Shown: positions 44,296 through 51,303 of the stretch, piece by piece
Layout: each line of letters starts with the position of its first letter
Position numbering within the stretch: position 1 is the first letter of the stretch
Assembly (NCBI GenBank): GCA_947625195.1
Contig: CANQNK010000016.1
Coordinates: forward strand, 1 to 51,570
Origin: an uncultured Clostridia bacterium
GTDB taxonomy: Bacteria; Bacillota; Clostridia; Oscillospirales; Ruminococcaceae
Length of the DNA: 51,570 nucleotides
Direction: 5' to 3'
Translations under genes and position numbers: made by a program
The notes under the pieces: model-generated
Database searches by the model: none
Told to the model about the DNA's origin: nothing
Seen by the model: the letters and a program-made list of their open reading frames with translations, nothing else

Positions 44296-44621
44296 TTCTT
44301 TTCCTCCGCAACTGTCACATTACCAATACCGTCTTTGCATGCAACAAGCAACAATCCAAAACGATCTTTCGTATCAATCTTCCAGTTTCTACTAACTACA
44401 CCAAGAAGCCAGCCTTCAGGAATAAGTCCGTCGAAGAATGAGAATAAAGTGCCGGAATCATAGGGCTCCTCTCGAAGAGGCAATGTCAGCGAAACCGCAG
44501 ATGCGTTTTCAGATTTTAGATAATTTTTATCATAGGTAAACCTATAGCCGGAATCTGTTTCAGAGAGAACGCCCGCAAAGACATTTCTCACATATACATA
44601 AGCACTTCTAAATGCTCCCAT
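44292..44621 (-). CDS. hipS: HipS-like small subunit (HipA N-terminal domain)
   Basis: 109 residues matching the N-terminal subdomain of HipA as a free protein: RSAYVYVRNVFAGVLSETDS, later SLTLPLREEPYDSG, SFFDGLIPEGWLL and DRFGLLLVACKDGIGNV. In HipBST, HipS rather than HipB acts as the antitoxin of HipT. It overlaps the hipB stop by one base (TAATG) and hipT by 4 bp, so the three are translated together. Confidence 0.92.
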   Translation of the reverse strand: MGAFRSAYVYVRNVFAGVLSETDSGYRFTYDKNYLKSENASAVSLTLPLREEPYDSGTLFSFFDGLIPEGWLLGVVSRNWKIDTKDRFGLLLVACKDGIGNVTVAEEKK

Positions 44622-44824
44622 TATTTACTTTCCTTTCTTTCCGGAACGGCAGTAGCGCCGAACATTTCAAGAGCAACATTCACTTTATCCATGCGGACGG
44701 TTTCTTTACCCTGTTCAAGATCACGAACAAAGCGAAGCCCCAAGCCGGAGCGCATAGCAAATTCTTCTTGCGTAAGTCCTGCTTCTTTTCTACTTTTCTT
44801 AACAAATTCGGCGATAGGATTCAT
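44621..44824 (-). CDS. hipB: HipB-like XRE transcriptional regulator
   Basis: 67 residues, an XRE helix-turn-helix: IAEFVKKSRKEAGLTQEEFA then MRSGLGLRFVRDLEQGKETV. HipB-type proteins bind operators in their own promoter and augment the antitoxin. AGGAGA is 10 bp before the ATG. Three 18-bp inverted repeats lie upstream, one occupying the promoter spacer exactly, so tight autoregulation is expected. Confidence 0.93.
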   Translation of the reverse strand: MNPIAEFVKKSRKEAGLTQEEFAMRSGLGLRFVRDLEQGKETVRMDKVNVALEMFGATAVPERKESK

Positions 44825-44857
44825 AGCATAATTCTCCTACTTTCGGTATTGTTATTC

Positions 44858-44886
44858 ATTATATACCCTTTGGGGTATAAAGTCAA
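44858..44886 (-). promoter_or_regulatory. Promoter of hipBST
   Basis: Minus strand TTGACT (44881-44886), 17-bp spacer, TATAAT (44858-44863). The spacer is filled by operator O1, so a bound repressor would exclude RNA polymerase. The transcript could run through hipBST into the 759-residue gene and the BREX genes. Confidence 0.88.
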
Positions 44887-44961
44887 TAGGATTCATTAAT
44901 AAATATACCTTTGCGGGTATAATTTTAATTTGTATTAATTGGATATACCTTTTCGGGTATA
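44862..44961. promoter_or_regulatory. Three HipB operators (O1-O3)
   Basis: Three 18-bp inverted repeats of the form TATACC-N6-GGTATA at 44862-44879, 44904-44921 and 44944-44961. Start-to-start steps are 42 and 40 bp, close to four helical turns, so bound dimers would face the same side of the DNA. O1 lies between the -35 and -10 boxes. Confidence 0.88.
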
Positions 44962-45069
44962 AAAATAAAGCTGCTATCAATTTCGTTGTGGATTAAATAT
45001 TAATTTGGCATTATATGTAGATTCTTTTCACTCAGCACGAACCGTTCAAAGTGGTTCTAGATGCTATTT

Positions 45070-45104
45070 TAGTCAAGTACGATTTGCCGAATCGTACTTG
45101 ACTA
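45070..45104. repeat. Perfect 15-bp inverted repeat
   Basis: TAGTCAAGTACGATT (45070-45084) and its exact reverse complement (45090-45104) flank a five-base loop TGCCG. No T run follows on either strand, so it is not an obvious terminator. It lies in the 467-bp gap between hipB and tnpV, where no gene was found. Confidence 0.75.
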
Positions 45105-45230
45105 AATTTTAAATTTCAACAAGTGCGTGTGTTCTCTTATACTCGGATAGGAACTGTAGGACTGCCGTTACAAAATCCGAAAATCGTGATTAAATTTCTA
45201 CACGCAAATCTCATAAACCGCATGTCAAAT

Positions 45231-45754
45231 AATACATTCTCTGTTTTATATTATAGCGGCGGCAGAGATTTCTTCCTGCCGCCGCACGGCTTTAACTGTA
45301 GATCAGTTTATTATTGACAATCTCCGTTGTCCTGTTGCAGATACTGTTCATTCGTCCAATCCAAGTCATCGAATCTCGTGCTTTGAGCGCTTCGGTTACG
45401 CCCTCACGTTCCGCCATCTGCCTTACCAGCCGGGAAAACAGTTCCTCTGCCTGCCGATCAATGTCTGCAAGGTAGCTGTTCAGCTTACAGGAAGTGAGCA
45501 GGTTATAATACAGAATGCGGTGATGCTCTTTCAAATATCGCCTGCGCCGCTGTCCCCAAATGCCGATAAGCTGTTCTTCCTCGTCGGGTAACATCAAATC
45601 CGGCAGTAGATAATCTCCCAGCCGGGTGCAAGTACCGCCCATTTGTTCGAATACTGTTTTTTCCATAATGCAAACCTCCTTTGCACTAACATTGTACAAA
45701 GGAGGCTCGATTTCGTCGAATGTGCGATTTTCAAAATTGCAGGTTTTGGCATCA
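45231..45754. repeat. tnpV direct repeat, copy 1
   Basis: About 524 bp nearly identical to 49329-49854 and in the same orientation. It starts at AATACATTCTCTGTTTTATA and ends near GCATC, and includes the tnpV gene, its ribosome site and a downstream GC-rich hairpin (45256-45285). Confidence 0.88.
45292..45666 (-). CDS. tnpV: TnpV transposon-encoded protein, copy 1
   Basis: 124 residues from the ATG at 45666, with AGGAGG 8 bp upstream; the open frame extends further 5' but without a ribosome site. It begins MEKTVFEQMGGTCTRLGDYL and continues LLPDLMLPDEEEQLIGIWGQ and ILYYNLLTSCKLNSYLADID, matching the TnpV family first named from Tn4451-type clostridial elements. Function is not established. 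About 90% identical to copy 2 at 49392. Confidence 0.88.
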   Translation of the reverse strand: MEKTVFEQMGGTCTRLGDYLLPDLMLPDEEEQLIGIWGQRRRRYLKEHHRILYYNLLTSCKLNSYLADIDRQAEELFSRLVRQMAEREGVTEALKARDSMTWIGRMNSICNRTTEIVNNKLIYS

Positions 45755-45866
45755 TCTCGCTGAAAATGCTCTTTGCGACATACAAAAAAGAATACAACAA
45801 AGCTGCGAATCCGAGATTTGTACCGCCGTTTGTATAATAAACGCATCAATTTCTGAGCAAAATACA

Positions 45867-45895
45867 TTGACATTGAGTATAACATTAGATATAAT
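45867..45895 (+). promoter_or_regulatory. Promoter of the XRE-DUF3990 operon
   Basis: TTGACA (45867-45872), 17-bp spacer, TATAAT (45890-45895): a perfect consensus. ATTAGATA is directly repeated over the -10 (45884 and 45896), a possible binding site for the XRE domain of the first gene product. Confidence 0.85.
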
Positions 45896-45932
45896 ATTAG
45901 ATAGAAACAATGTTATATTTTGGGGTGCCATT

Positions 45933-46811
45933 ATGCGGAATCTTATAAAACAGATCAGAGCATATTTGAATATGAGTCAAACCGAGTTCGCCGAACAATT
46001 GAATGTTACCTTCCAAACCGTGAATCGTTGGGAGAACGGTCGCGCTGTGCCGAACAAATTGGCACAGTCAAAGATGTTCGATTTGTGTAAGGAAAAGCAC
46101 GTCCCTGTTTATGATATGACTCTGAAAAGGATTGCAGAGGCATCGGAAGCCGTTCAGCTGGATGCAGGCCGGGTGCTTCTTTATCACGGCTCAAAATCGG
46201 GTATTGAGGGCTCTATTGAGCCCAAGAGCCGAAAGCAATGTGACTTTGGCAAAGGTTTCTATATGGGAACCGATCCCGGTCAGGCACTTACTTTGATCTG
46301 CGACTATTATAAGTCCAAGTTCTACATTGTTTCCGTAAGCGTGGATGCGCTCGCTCAGATTGAGGTTCCCGCTGATATTGACTGGGCAATGCTTGTGGCA
46401 TATCACAGAGGAAAAATGGAAAAAATAAACGGTACGCCGTTCTACAACAAGTACCGTGATATGACGTTAAACAAGGATTTGATCATCGGAAGCATTGCGA
46501 ACGACCGCATGTTTTTCGTGATCGATAACTTCTTTGTCGGCAATGTGACTGATAGGGCGCTTATCCATAGTCTTTCCGCTCTTCAGCTTGGCAAGCAGTA
46601 TGTGACTGTTTCGCAAAAGGGCTGTGACGCTGTTCATATCGAAACAGAGATTGAACTTTCTTACTTTGAAAGACTGTTTATGAAAGAAATAGCCGAAGAA
46701 AACCGGACGAGAGGGATTTCCCTTGCCAATGATATTTGCAGGAATTATCGCCGTGAGGGGATATTCTTTGATGAAATACTCGATGAGGCTGAGAGTGGAG
46801 GAAAACAATGA
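45933..46811 (+). CDS. XRE helix-turn-helix fused to a DUF3990 (ADP-ribosyltransferase-like) domain
   Basis: 292 residues from the ATG at 45933 (GGGGTG 5-6 bp upstream); the open frame begins earlier but in repeat sequence. Residues 1-60 are an XRE HTH (AYLNMSQTEFAEQLNVTFQT, VNRWENGRAVPNK). Residues about 80-235 are DUF3990: VLLYHGSKSG (81-90) and CDFGKGFYMGTD (103-114), recalling the His-Gly/phenyl-Gly NAD pocket of ADP-ribosyltransferases. The fusion of DNA-binding and ART-like domains suggests a self-regulating toxin or sensor. It overlaps the next gene by 4 bp. Enzymatic activity is not shown by sequence alone. Confidence 0.82.
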   Translation: MRNLIKQIRAYLNMSQTEFAEQLNVTFQTVNRWENGRAVPNKLAQSKMFDLCKEKHVPVYDMTLKRIAEASEAVQLDAGRVLLYHGSKSGIEGSIEPKSRKQCDFGKGFYMGTDPGQALTLICDYYKSKFYIVSVSVDALAQIEVPADIDWAMLVAYHRGKMEKINGTPFYNKYRDMTLNKDLIIGSIANDRMFFVIDNFFVGNVTDRALIHSLSALQLGKQYVTVSQKGCDAVHIETEIELSYFERLFMKEIAEENRTRGISLANDICRNYRREGIFFDEILDEAESGGKQ

Positions 46812-47227
46812 ACGAGCTTCAGTTAAAGCTTTGTGATATTCAAGGCAGGTTATTTGAATTATCTGCCGAGAAGAAATATGACAGCGCCGATTTTATCAGG
46901 GCGTTTATGACGTCCGATACCGCAAAGGAGCTTGATTCAACATATAACCGTATGCAGTGGGCGGGGGAAGAATACCTTCTTGAGGAAGTCGCCTCTGCTG
47001 CGGGTGAATCGCTTACAAGAAACGGAGAGATATTTTCTGCGGACGTGCTGTACTGGATTGGCTATCTCTACCGTTATTGGCACTATTACAACGGTGAGGA
47101 CAGCGCAAAGATTTATAAGCAAGCTCCCGTCCAAACAATGAAACGAAATTATATGATGTTTCACACGATGGATCCCGAACTTGCCATAGAGGATTTGAAA
47201 GAAATCCATAACCAGAAAAGCAATTGA
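46808..47227 (+). CDS. Partner protein of the DUF3990 gene, possible antitoxin
   Basis: 139 residues, helical and acidic in the first half (KYDSADFIRAFMTSDTAKEL), followed by MQWAGEEYLLEEV and YWIGYLYRYWHYY, an aromatic-rich segment. It starts within an ATGA overlap with the XRE-DUF3990 gene, so stoichiometric synthesis is expected. I know similar proteins next to DUF3990 genes in Clostridia but no function. An antitoxin or immunity role is inference from the coupling. 16 bp separate it from the Fic gene. Confidence 0.65.
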   Translation: MNELQLKLCDIQGRLFELSAEKKYDSADFIRAFMTSDTAKELDSTYNRMQWAGEEYLLEEVASAAGESLTRNGEIFSADVLYWIGYLYRYWHYYNGEDSAKIYKQAPVQTMKRNYMMFHTMDPELAIEDLKEIHNQKSN

Positions 47228-47243
47228 TTTCGGAGGTGCAAAT

Positions 47244-48326
47244 ATGCCGGATAAGAATTGGCAATTTGAACTTGAAGAATATATCAGACAGGGCGAACCG
47301 GAAAGAGCCGAAAAAAGCGAAGCTTGGCAAACGGCTATCGGCTTGCAGGCGGTTGACGGACTGAAAACTTCTGATTACTTGCTGGATACTGCAAAGGAAC
47401 ACATCGAGGGCAAAATCACCATTGATGAGGTCCAGAAGCGTATTTACAGCTATTACGAGCAGAGAACTGCCCGCACGGAAATCGAAAATGGAACAAAAGA
47501 GGCGGATATTGTATCCGCAAGAATAACGAAGCTTTTAGGCGAAAAGGCGTTTCAGTTTTCTCCTGCCGAGTGGATCACCATTCACCGCAGACTATTCGAG
47601 GGCGTATTTGACCACGCCGGACAAATCCGAAAATACAACATCTCAAAAAAGGAATGGGTACTGAACGGCGAATCGGTTATCTACGCCGATTTCAACAGCA
47701 TAAAAGACACCTTGGATTATGATTTTGCTACCGAAAAGCAGTTTTCCTGTGAGGGATTGTCGGTAGAAGCATCGGTAAAACACCTTGCAAAATTCGCATC
47801 GGATATCTGGCAGATTCATCCCTTCGGAGAAGGTAACACAAGAGCCACCGCCGTGTTTATGATTAAGTACATGAAAACCTTTGGGTTCCGTGTCAACAAC
47901 GATGCATTCCGTGAAAACTCTTGGTATTTCCGTAACGCATTGGTTCGAGCAAACTATAACGATCTGCAAAAGGGGATCCATTCCACCACAAAATTTTTGG
48001 AATTGTTTTTCGCAAATCTTCTGCTCGGTACAAACTACGAATTAAAGAATCGCTATATGCACGTCGATTTTGCGGATGAAAACGCTTCCCAAAGTGCCAA
48101 GAACGAAGCACCAAAGTGCCAAATTGACACTTTGGACTGTACTTTGGAAGAACTGGCGGTATTGGATTTAATTAAGAAGAACCCGTCTGTTAAACAAGCC
48201 GAACTTGCAGAACAAACAGGAAAGTCTGTCAGAAGCATAAAGCGCATCATAGACTCTCTGAAAGAGAAACAATATATCCGCAGAGTAGACGGCAAACGCT
48301 ACGGCAAGTGGGAAATTTTGGTTTAA
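47244..48326 (+). CDS. Fic family protein
   Basis: 360 residues. The Fic core motif is HPFGEGNTRA (192-201), a functional HPFx[D/E]GN.R variant with Thr instead of Gly before the Arg. The flap segment is YNISKKEWVLNGESVIYADF. Fic enzymes transfer AMP or other phosphate-linked groups to Tyr/Ser/Thr. An RTEIEN stretch (77-82) resembles the self-inhibitory [S/T]xxxE[G/N] helix but lacks the first Ser/Thr. The C-terminal 60 residues are a winged helix (KNPSVKQAELAEQTGKSVRS). Third gene of the operon starting at 45933. Confidence 0.9.
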   Translation: MPDKNWQFELEEYIRQGEPERAEKSEAWQTAIGLQAVDGLKTSDYLLDTAKEHIEGKITIDEVQKRIYSYYEQRTARTEIENGTKEADIVSARITKLLGEKAFQFSPAEWITIHRRLFEGVFDHAGQIRKYNISKKEWVLNGESVIYADFNSIKDTLDYDFATEKQFSCEGLSVEASVKHLAKFASDIWQIHPFGEGNTRATAVFMIKYMKTFGFRVNNDAFRENSWYFRNALVRANYNDLQKGIHSTTKFLELFFANLLLGTNYELKNRYMHVDFADENASQSAKNEAPKCQIDTLDCTLEELAVLDLIKKNPSVKQAELAEQTGKSVRSIKRIIDSLKEKQYIRRVDGKRYGKWEILV

Positions 48327-48426
48327 ATCTTATTATCCCACATATATCTTTTCCTCAAATACAGCTTTTTGGAATCGTTTGTGCGAAAATTACGTCTTTA
48401 AGAAATAATAGCAAAGGATGTTCAAT

Positions 48427-49248
48427 ATGACAATAATTGAAGCTATAAAAGAAGTTTTAAAATCTGAACCGAAGGGGCTGTCTTCAGCAGAAATATATCA
48501 GAGAATAATTGATCAAAATCTATATCAGTTTGGTGCCAAAAATCCGGTTGGTGTTGTAAATGGCGAAATAAGACGACATTGTATTGGACTTGATTTTCCT
48601 ACTGCGTATTCAATTAAGCATTTTGCAATTGCAGGAAAAGAAGGGAAAAAGTCAAAATTTATTATTTGTGAAAATATTAAATCAGGAAAGAGTGTTAAAC
48701 AATCTCAAAATGTTTTTGATGACAATACAGAGTTTTTGCCCGAGGAGAAAATTGCAAACGCTATATATGAACATCTGCAACAAATCAAACAGCAATTATT
48801 ATATAATATAATGTCAAATCATCCTGATTTTTTTGAGCAATTAGTGGTTGAACTTTTGCTGAAAATGGGATATGGATACGATAAAAAATCCGGAATTGTA
48901 ACCGGGGGTTCTCACGATAACGGTATTGATGGGATAATCAGTGAAGACAAATTAGGTCTTGATCTTATATACATACAAGCAAAGCGTTATTCTAATACCA
49001 ATAAGGTTGGCAGAAGAGAATTACAAGCCTTTATTGGGGCTATGGGGCATATTCAAAAAGGTGTATTTATTACAACATCTTCATACACAAAAGAAGCATT
49101 AAATTTTGCTAGTCAGCAACAGCAAAAAAGTGTAAAACTTATTGATGGCGAATCATTGACTGACTATATGGTCAAGTACGGAATTGGTGTTGAAAGCGTT
49201 AAAACTTTCAATATTTATAAAATAAATTCAGATTATTTTCGAGAGTGA
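48427..49248 (+). CDS. Mrr-type restriction endonuclease with HARE-HTH domain
   Basis: 273 residues from the ATG at 48427 (AAAGGA about 9 bp upstream; the ATG at 48418 is too close). N-terminal HARE-HTH (GLSSAEIYQRIIDQNLYQFG then NPVGVVNGEIRRHC), a domain linked to modified-DNA recognition. The C-terminal Mrr-like PD-(D/E)xK fold has Glu142 in VVELLLKMGYG, Asp168 in NGIDGI, and QAK at 184-186. It probably cleaves foreign or modified DNA as a single-gene type IV-like system. The gene is clearly more AT-rich than its neighbours, suggesting separate acquisition. No methyltransferase is adjacent. Confidence 0.88.
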   Translation: MTIIEAIKEVLKSEPKGLSSAEIYQRIIDQNLYQFGAKNPVGVVNGEIRRHCIGLDFPTAYSIKHFAIAGKEGKKSKFIICENIKSGKSVKQSQNVFDDNTEFLPEEKIANAIYEHLQQIKQQLLYNIMSNHPDFFEQLVVELLLKMGYGYDKKSGIVTGGSHDNGIDGIISEDKLGLDLIYIQAKRYSNTNKVGRRELQAFIGAMGHIQKGVFITTSSYTKEALNFASQQQQKSVKLIDGESLTDYMVKYGIGVESVKTFNIYKINSDYFRE

Positions 49249-49328
49249 TTGTTCGTTTTATTGGGTGGATTGCAAGGTATAATTTTCAAGATACAGAGGA
49301 TACATAGTTGTATCAATTTATTGGATTA

Positions 49329-49854
49329 TTAATACATTCTCTGTTTTATAGTAAAGCAGCGGCAGAGATTTCTCCCTGCCACCGCCCGGCCTTAACTGTA
49401 AATCAGTTCAATGTTCACAATTTCCCGTGCCCTGTTGCAGATATTGTTCATTCGTCCGCTCCAAGCCATCGAATCTTGCGCTTTGAGCGTTTCGGTCACG
49501 CCCTCACTCTCTGCCATCTGTTTTACCAGCCGGGAAAACAATTCCTCTGCCTGCCGGTCAATGTCTGCAAGATAGCTGTTCAGCTTGCAGGCAGTGAGCA
49601 GGTTGTAGTACAAGATGCGGTGATGCTCCTTCAAATATTGCCTGCGTCGTTGCCCCCAAATGCCGATTGTCAGTTCTTCCTCGGCGGGTAACATCAAATC
49701 CGGCAGTAGATAATCTCCCAGTCGGGTGCAAGTACCGCCCATTTGTTCGAATACTGTTTTTTCCATAACGCAAACCTCCTTTGCACTACTATTGTACAAA
49801 GGAGGCTCGGTTTCGTCGAATGTGCGATTTTCAGAATTGCAGGGTTTTTGCATC
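49329..49854. repeat. tnpV direct repeat, copy 2
   Basis: About 526 bp, near-identical to 45231-45754 and same orientation, starting AATACATTCTCTGTTTTATA. Its right end overlaps the last codons of the DUF4143 ATPase gene (stop at 49831). Confidence 0.88.
49392..49766 (-). CDS. tnpV: TnpV transposon-encoded protein, copy 2
   Basis: 124 residues from the ATG at 49766 with AGGAGG upstream, same start context as copy 1. Differences from copy 1 are scattered substitutions (for example LPAEEELTIGIW for LPDEEEQLIGIW, and a QYLKEHH segment), with no frameshift, so both copies look intact. No transposase or resolvase gene of the Tn4451 type accompanies either copy in the window. Confidence 0.88.
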   Translation of the reverse strand: MEKTVFEQMGGTCTRLGDYLLPDLMLPAEEELTIGIWGQRRRQYLKEHHRILYYNLLTACKLNSYLADIDRQAEELFSRLVKQMAESEGVTETLKAQDSMAWSGRMNNICNRAREIVNIELIYS

Positions 49855-51183
49855 CCCAGCGACGTTTTGGAAAAACATAATGTCATAAATCGGAAGATAG
49901 GTGATCTTGCCGTTTGTCGTAATTTCCCGTGCGTTTGAGAGCACAAACGCCTTTTTGATGTGGTAGTCCTCGTTTTGCACAAAGGCGGTGAGGGCGCTGT
50001 GTACCGTGTAATCCTTCCCGGATTTCACTTCAATCGGCACAGTGGATAGGCTGTCGTAATCGTCAATTAGAAAATCGACTTCGCCCTTGCTGCGGTTATC
50101 ATAATAGAACAGCTTATACCCATGTGCCGCAAGCTCGGCAGCAACGGCGTTTTCATACACCGAGCCGAGATTGATGCTCCGTTCATCGTCCAGAACAGCT
50201 CGAATGTTATTCCCGTACAAAATACCGGTCAAGATGCCAACGTCGTTCAGGTAGAGCTTCAGCAGATTCTTCCCACTGGACTCGATCAACGGGAACACCG
50301 GATTGGAGATGGCCTGCACAGGCAGGGCAATTCCGGCGCTGATCAGGTACTCGAACTCGTCCTGATAATCCCGGAAGGTCTTACCCCGCTTGTTTTCAAT
50401 CGTCTGCGCCACCACTCGCTTTTTTTTATTTTCCATATTGGACGGGATCAGGTCATAGACCCGTCGAATTTTCAGCCGATTTTCCTCCCCGTACTTGGAA
50501 GCGTCCGCAGCGTAGTAATAGTGAATTTCACTTTGAATCTCCCGCACGGACAGGATGTTCTTTTCGGAAAGATAGGCGTTCACGGCGTCCGGCAATCCGC
50601 CGACGAGCAAATATTTTCGGAACAAATCCATCATTTTTTCGTGGATCGGCTCATCGAGGGCTTCCCGCTTTTCAAATTTTTTCCGCATCGCAGAGATGGC
50701 GATTTCATTCATCCCGTTTGCATAGAGAAACTCTTCAAAATCAAGCGGGAACATTCTGACCTTGCGGATACTGCCCATCGGGATGGAAGTCGTCTGCGAA
50801 AGCGTGACGCCCAAAAGCGAACCGCTGGCGATAAAGGTGAATTTATCATCCTGCGACAGGAATTTGAGAAGTGTCAGCAGGTGCGGGTACGCCTGAATTT
50901 CATCAAGGAAGATCAGCGTATTTTCCTTCTGTTTCATTTTGCTGCCTGCGAGCATACTGACCTGAAGATAGAAGTCCTCCACCGTTTTGGTGTTTGCAAA
51001 CAGTCGGTCGCCCAGCGAATCCTCAACCATATTGATCTCTATGAGGTTTTCAAACAGCTTCCTGCCAACGTAGCGGATGATATACGTTTTGCCGACCTGC
51101 CGTGCCCCGTCGATCAAAAGTATTTTTTTGGAGCCGGACGTTAGGTGCGACTCGATCAATTTCTCGATTTTGCGGTATAGCAT
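49831..51183 (-). CDS. AAA ATPase with C-terminal DUF4143 domain
   Basis: 450 residues. P-loop GARQVGKT (26-33), Walker B LIFLDEIQ (90-97), sensor FIASGSLLGVTLSQT, then a DUF4143 region with PIEVKSGKDYTVHSALTAF, a PD-(D/E)xK-nuclease-like patch (EVDFLIDDYD, EVKSGK). These single-gene ATPases are frequent in gut Firmicutes and Bacteroidetes; their role is unknown, with defence or transport regulation suggested. AGGAGGTGT precedes the ATG. The last residues (AKTLQF) are encoded by the tnpV repeat. Confidence 0.9.
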   Translation of the reverse strand: MLYRKIEKLIESHLTSGSKKILLIDGARQVGKTYIIRYVGRKLFENLIEINMVEDSLGDRLFANTKTVEDFYLQVSMLAGSKMKQKENTLIFLDEIQAYPHLLTLLKFLSQDDKFTFIASGSLLGVTLSQTTSIPMGSIRKVRMFPLDFEEFLYANGMNEIAISAMRKKFEKREALDEPIHEKMMDLFRKYLLVGGLPDAVNAYLSEKNILSVREIQSEIHYYYAADASKYGEENRLKIRRVYDLIPSNMENKKKRVVAQTIENKRGKTFRDYQDEFEYLISAGIALPVQAISNPVFPLIESSGKNLLKLYLNDVGILTGILYGNNIRAVLDDERSINLGSVYENAVAAELAAHGYKLFYYDNRSKGEVDFLIDDYDSLSTVPIEVKSGKDYTVHSALTAFVQNEDYHIKKAFVLSNAREITTNGKITYLPIYDIMFFQNVAGDAKTLQF

Positions 51184-51194
51184 GGTACACCTCC

Positions 51195-51271
51195 TGACTT
51201 TTCAATAAGATTATACCACAAAATCATTGACATTTCAATAGGATTTTCTCGACATTTTTATGACTTTTCAA
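51195..51271. repeat. Three 11-bp direct repeats at exact 33-bp spacing
   Basis: TGAC(T/A)TTTCAA at 51195-51205, 51228-51238 and 51261-51271. Copies 1 and 2 extend to TGACNTTTCAATANGATTNT. The middle copy covers the -35 box of the ATPase promoter, and the first lies just upstream of the ribosome site. Three helical turns separate the copies, pointing to cooperative binding of a regulator. Confidence 0.8.
51210..51238 (-). promoter_or_regulatory. Promoter of the DUF4143 ATPase gene
   Basis: Minus strand TTGAAA (51233-51238), 17-bp spacer, TATAAT (51210-51215) preceded by TGTGG (extended -10). Confidence 0.82.
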
Positions 51272-51303
51272 ATTTACAATGGAGCGGCATACGTTTATCC
51301 GTA

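Noticed and set aside
45667-45885. 73-residue N-terminal extension of tnpV copy 1
   Set aside because: Copy 2 has an unrelated extension that lies over the ATPase gene, and both have AGGAGG directly before the shorter start.
50122-51144. 340-residue plus-strand ORF
   Set aside because: Shadow of the DUF4143 ATPase gene on the other strand; no ribosome site, composition typical of an antisense frame.
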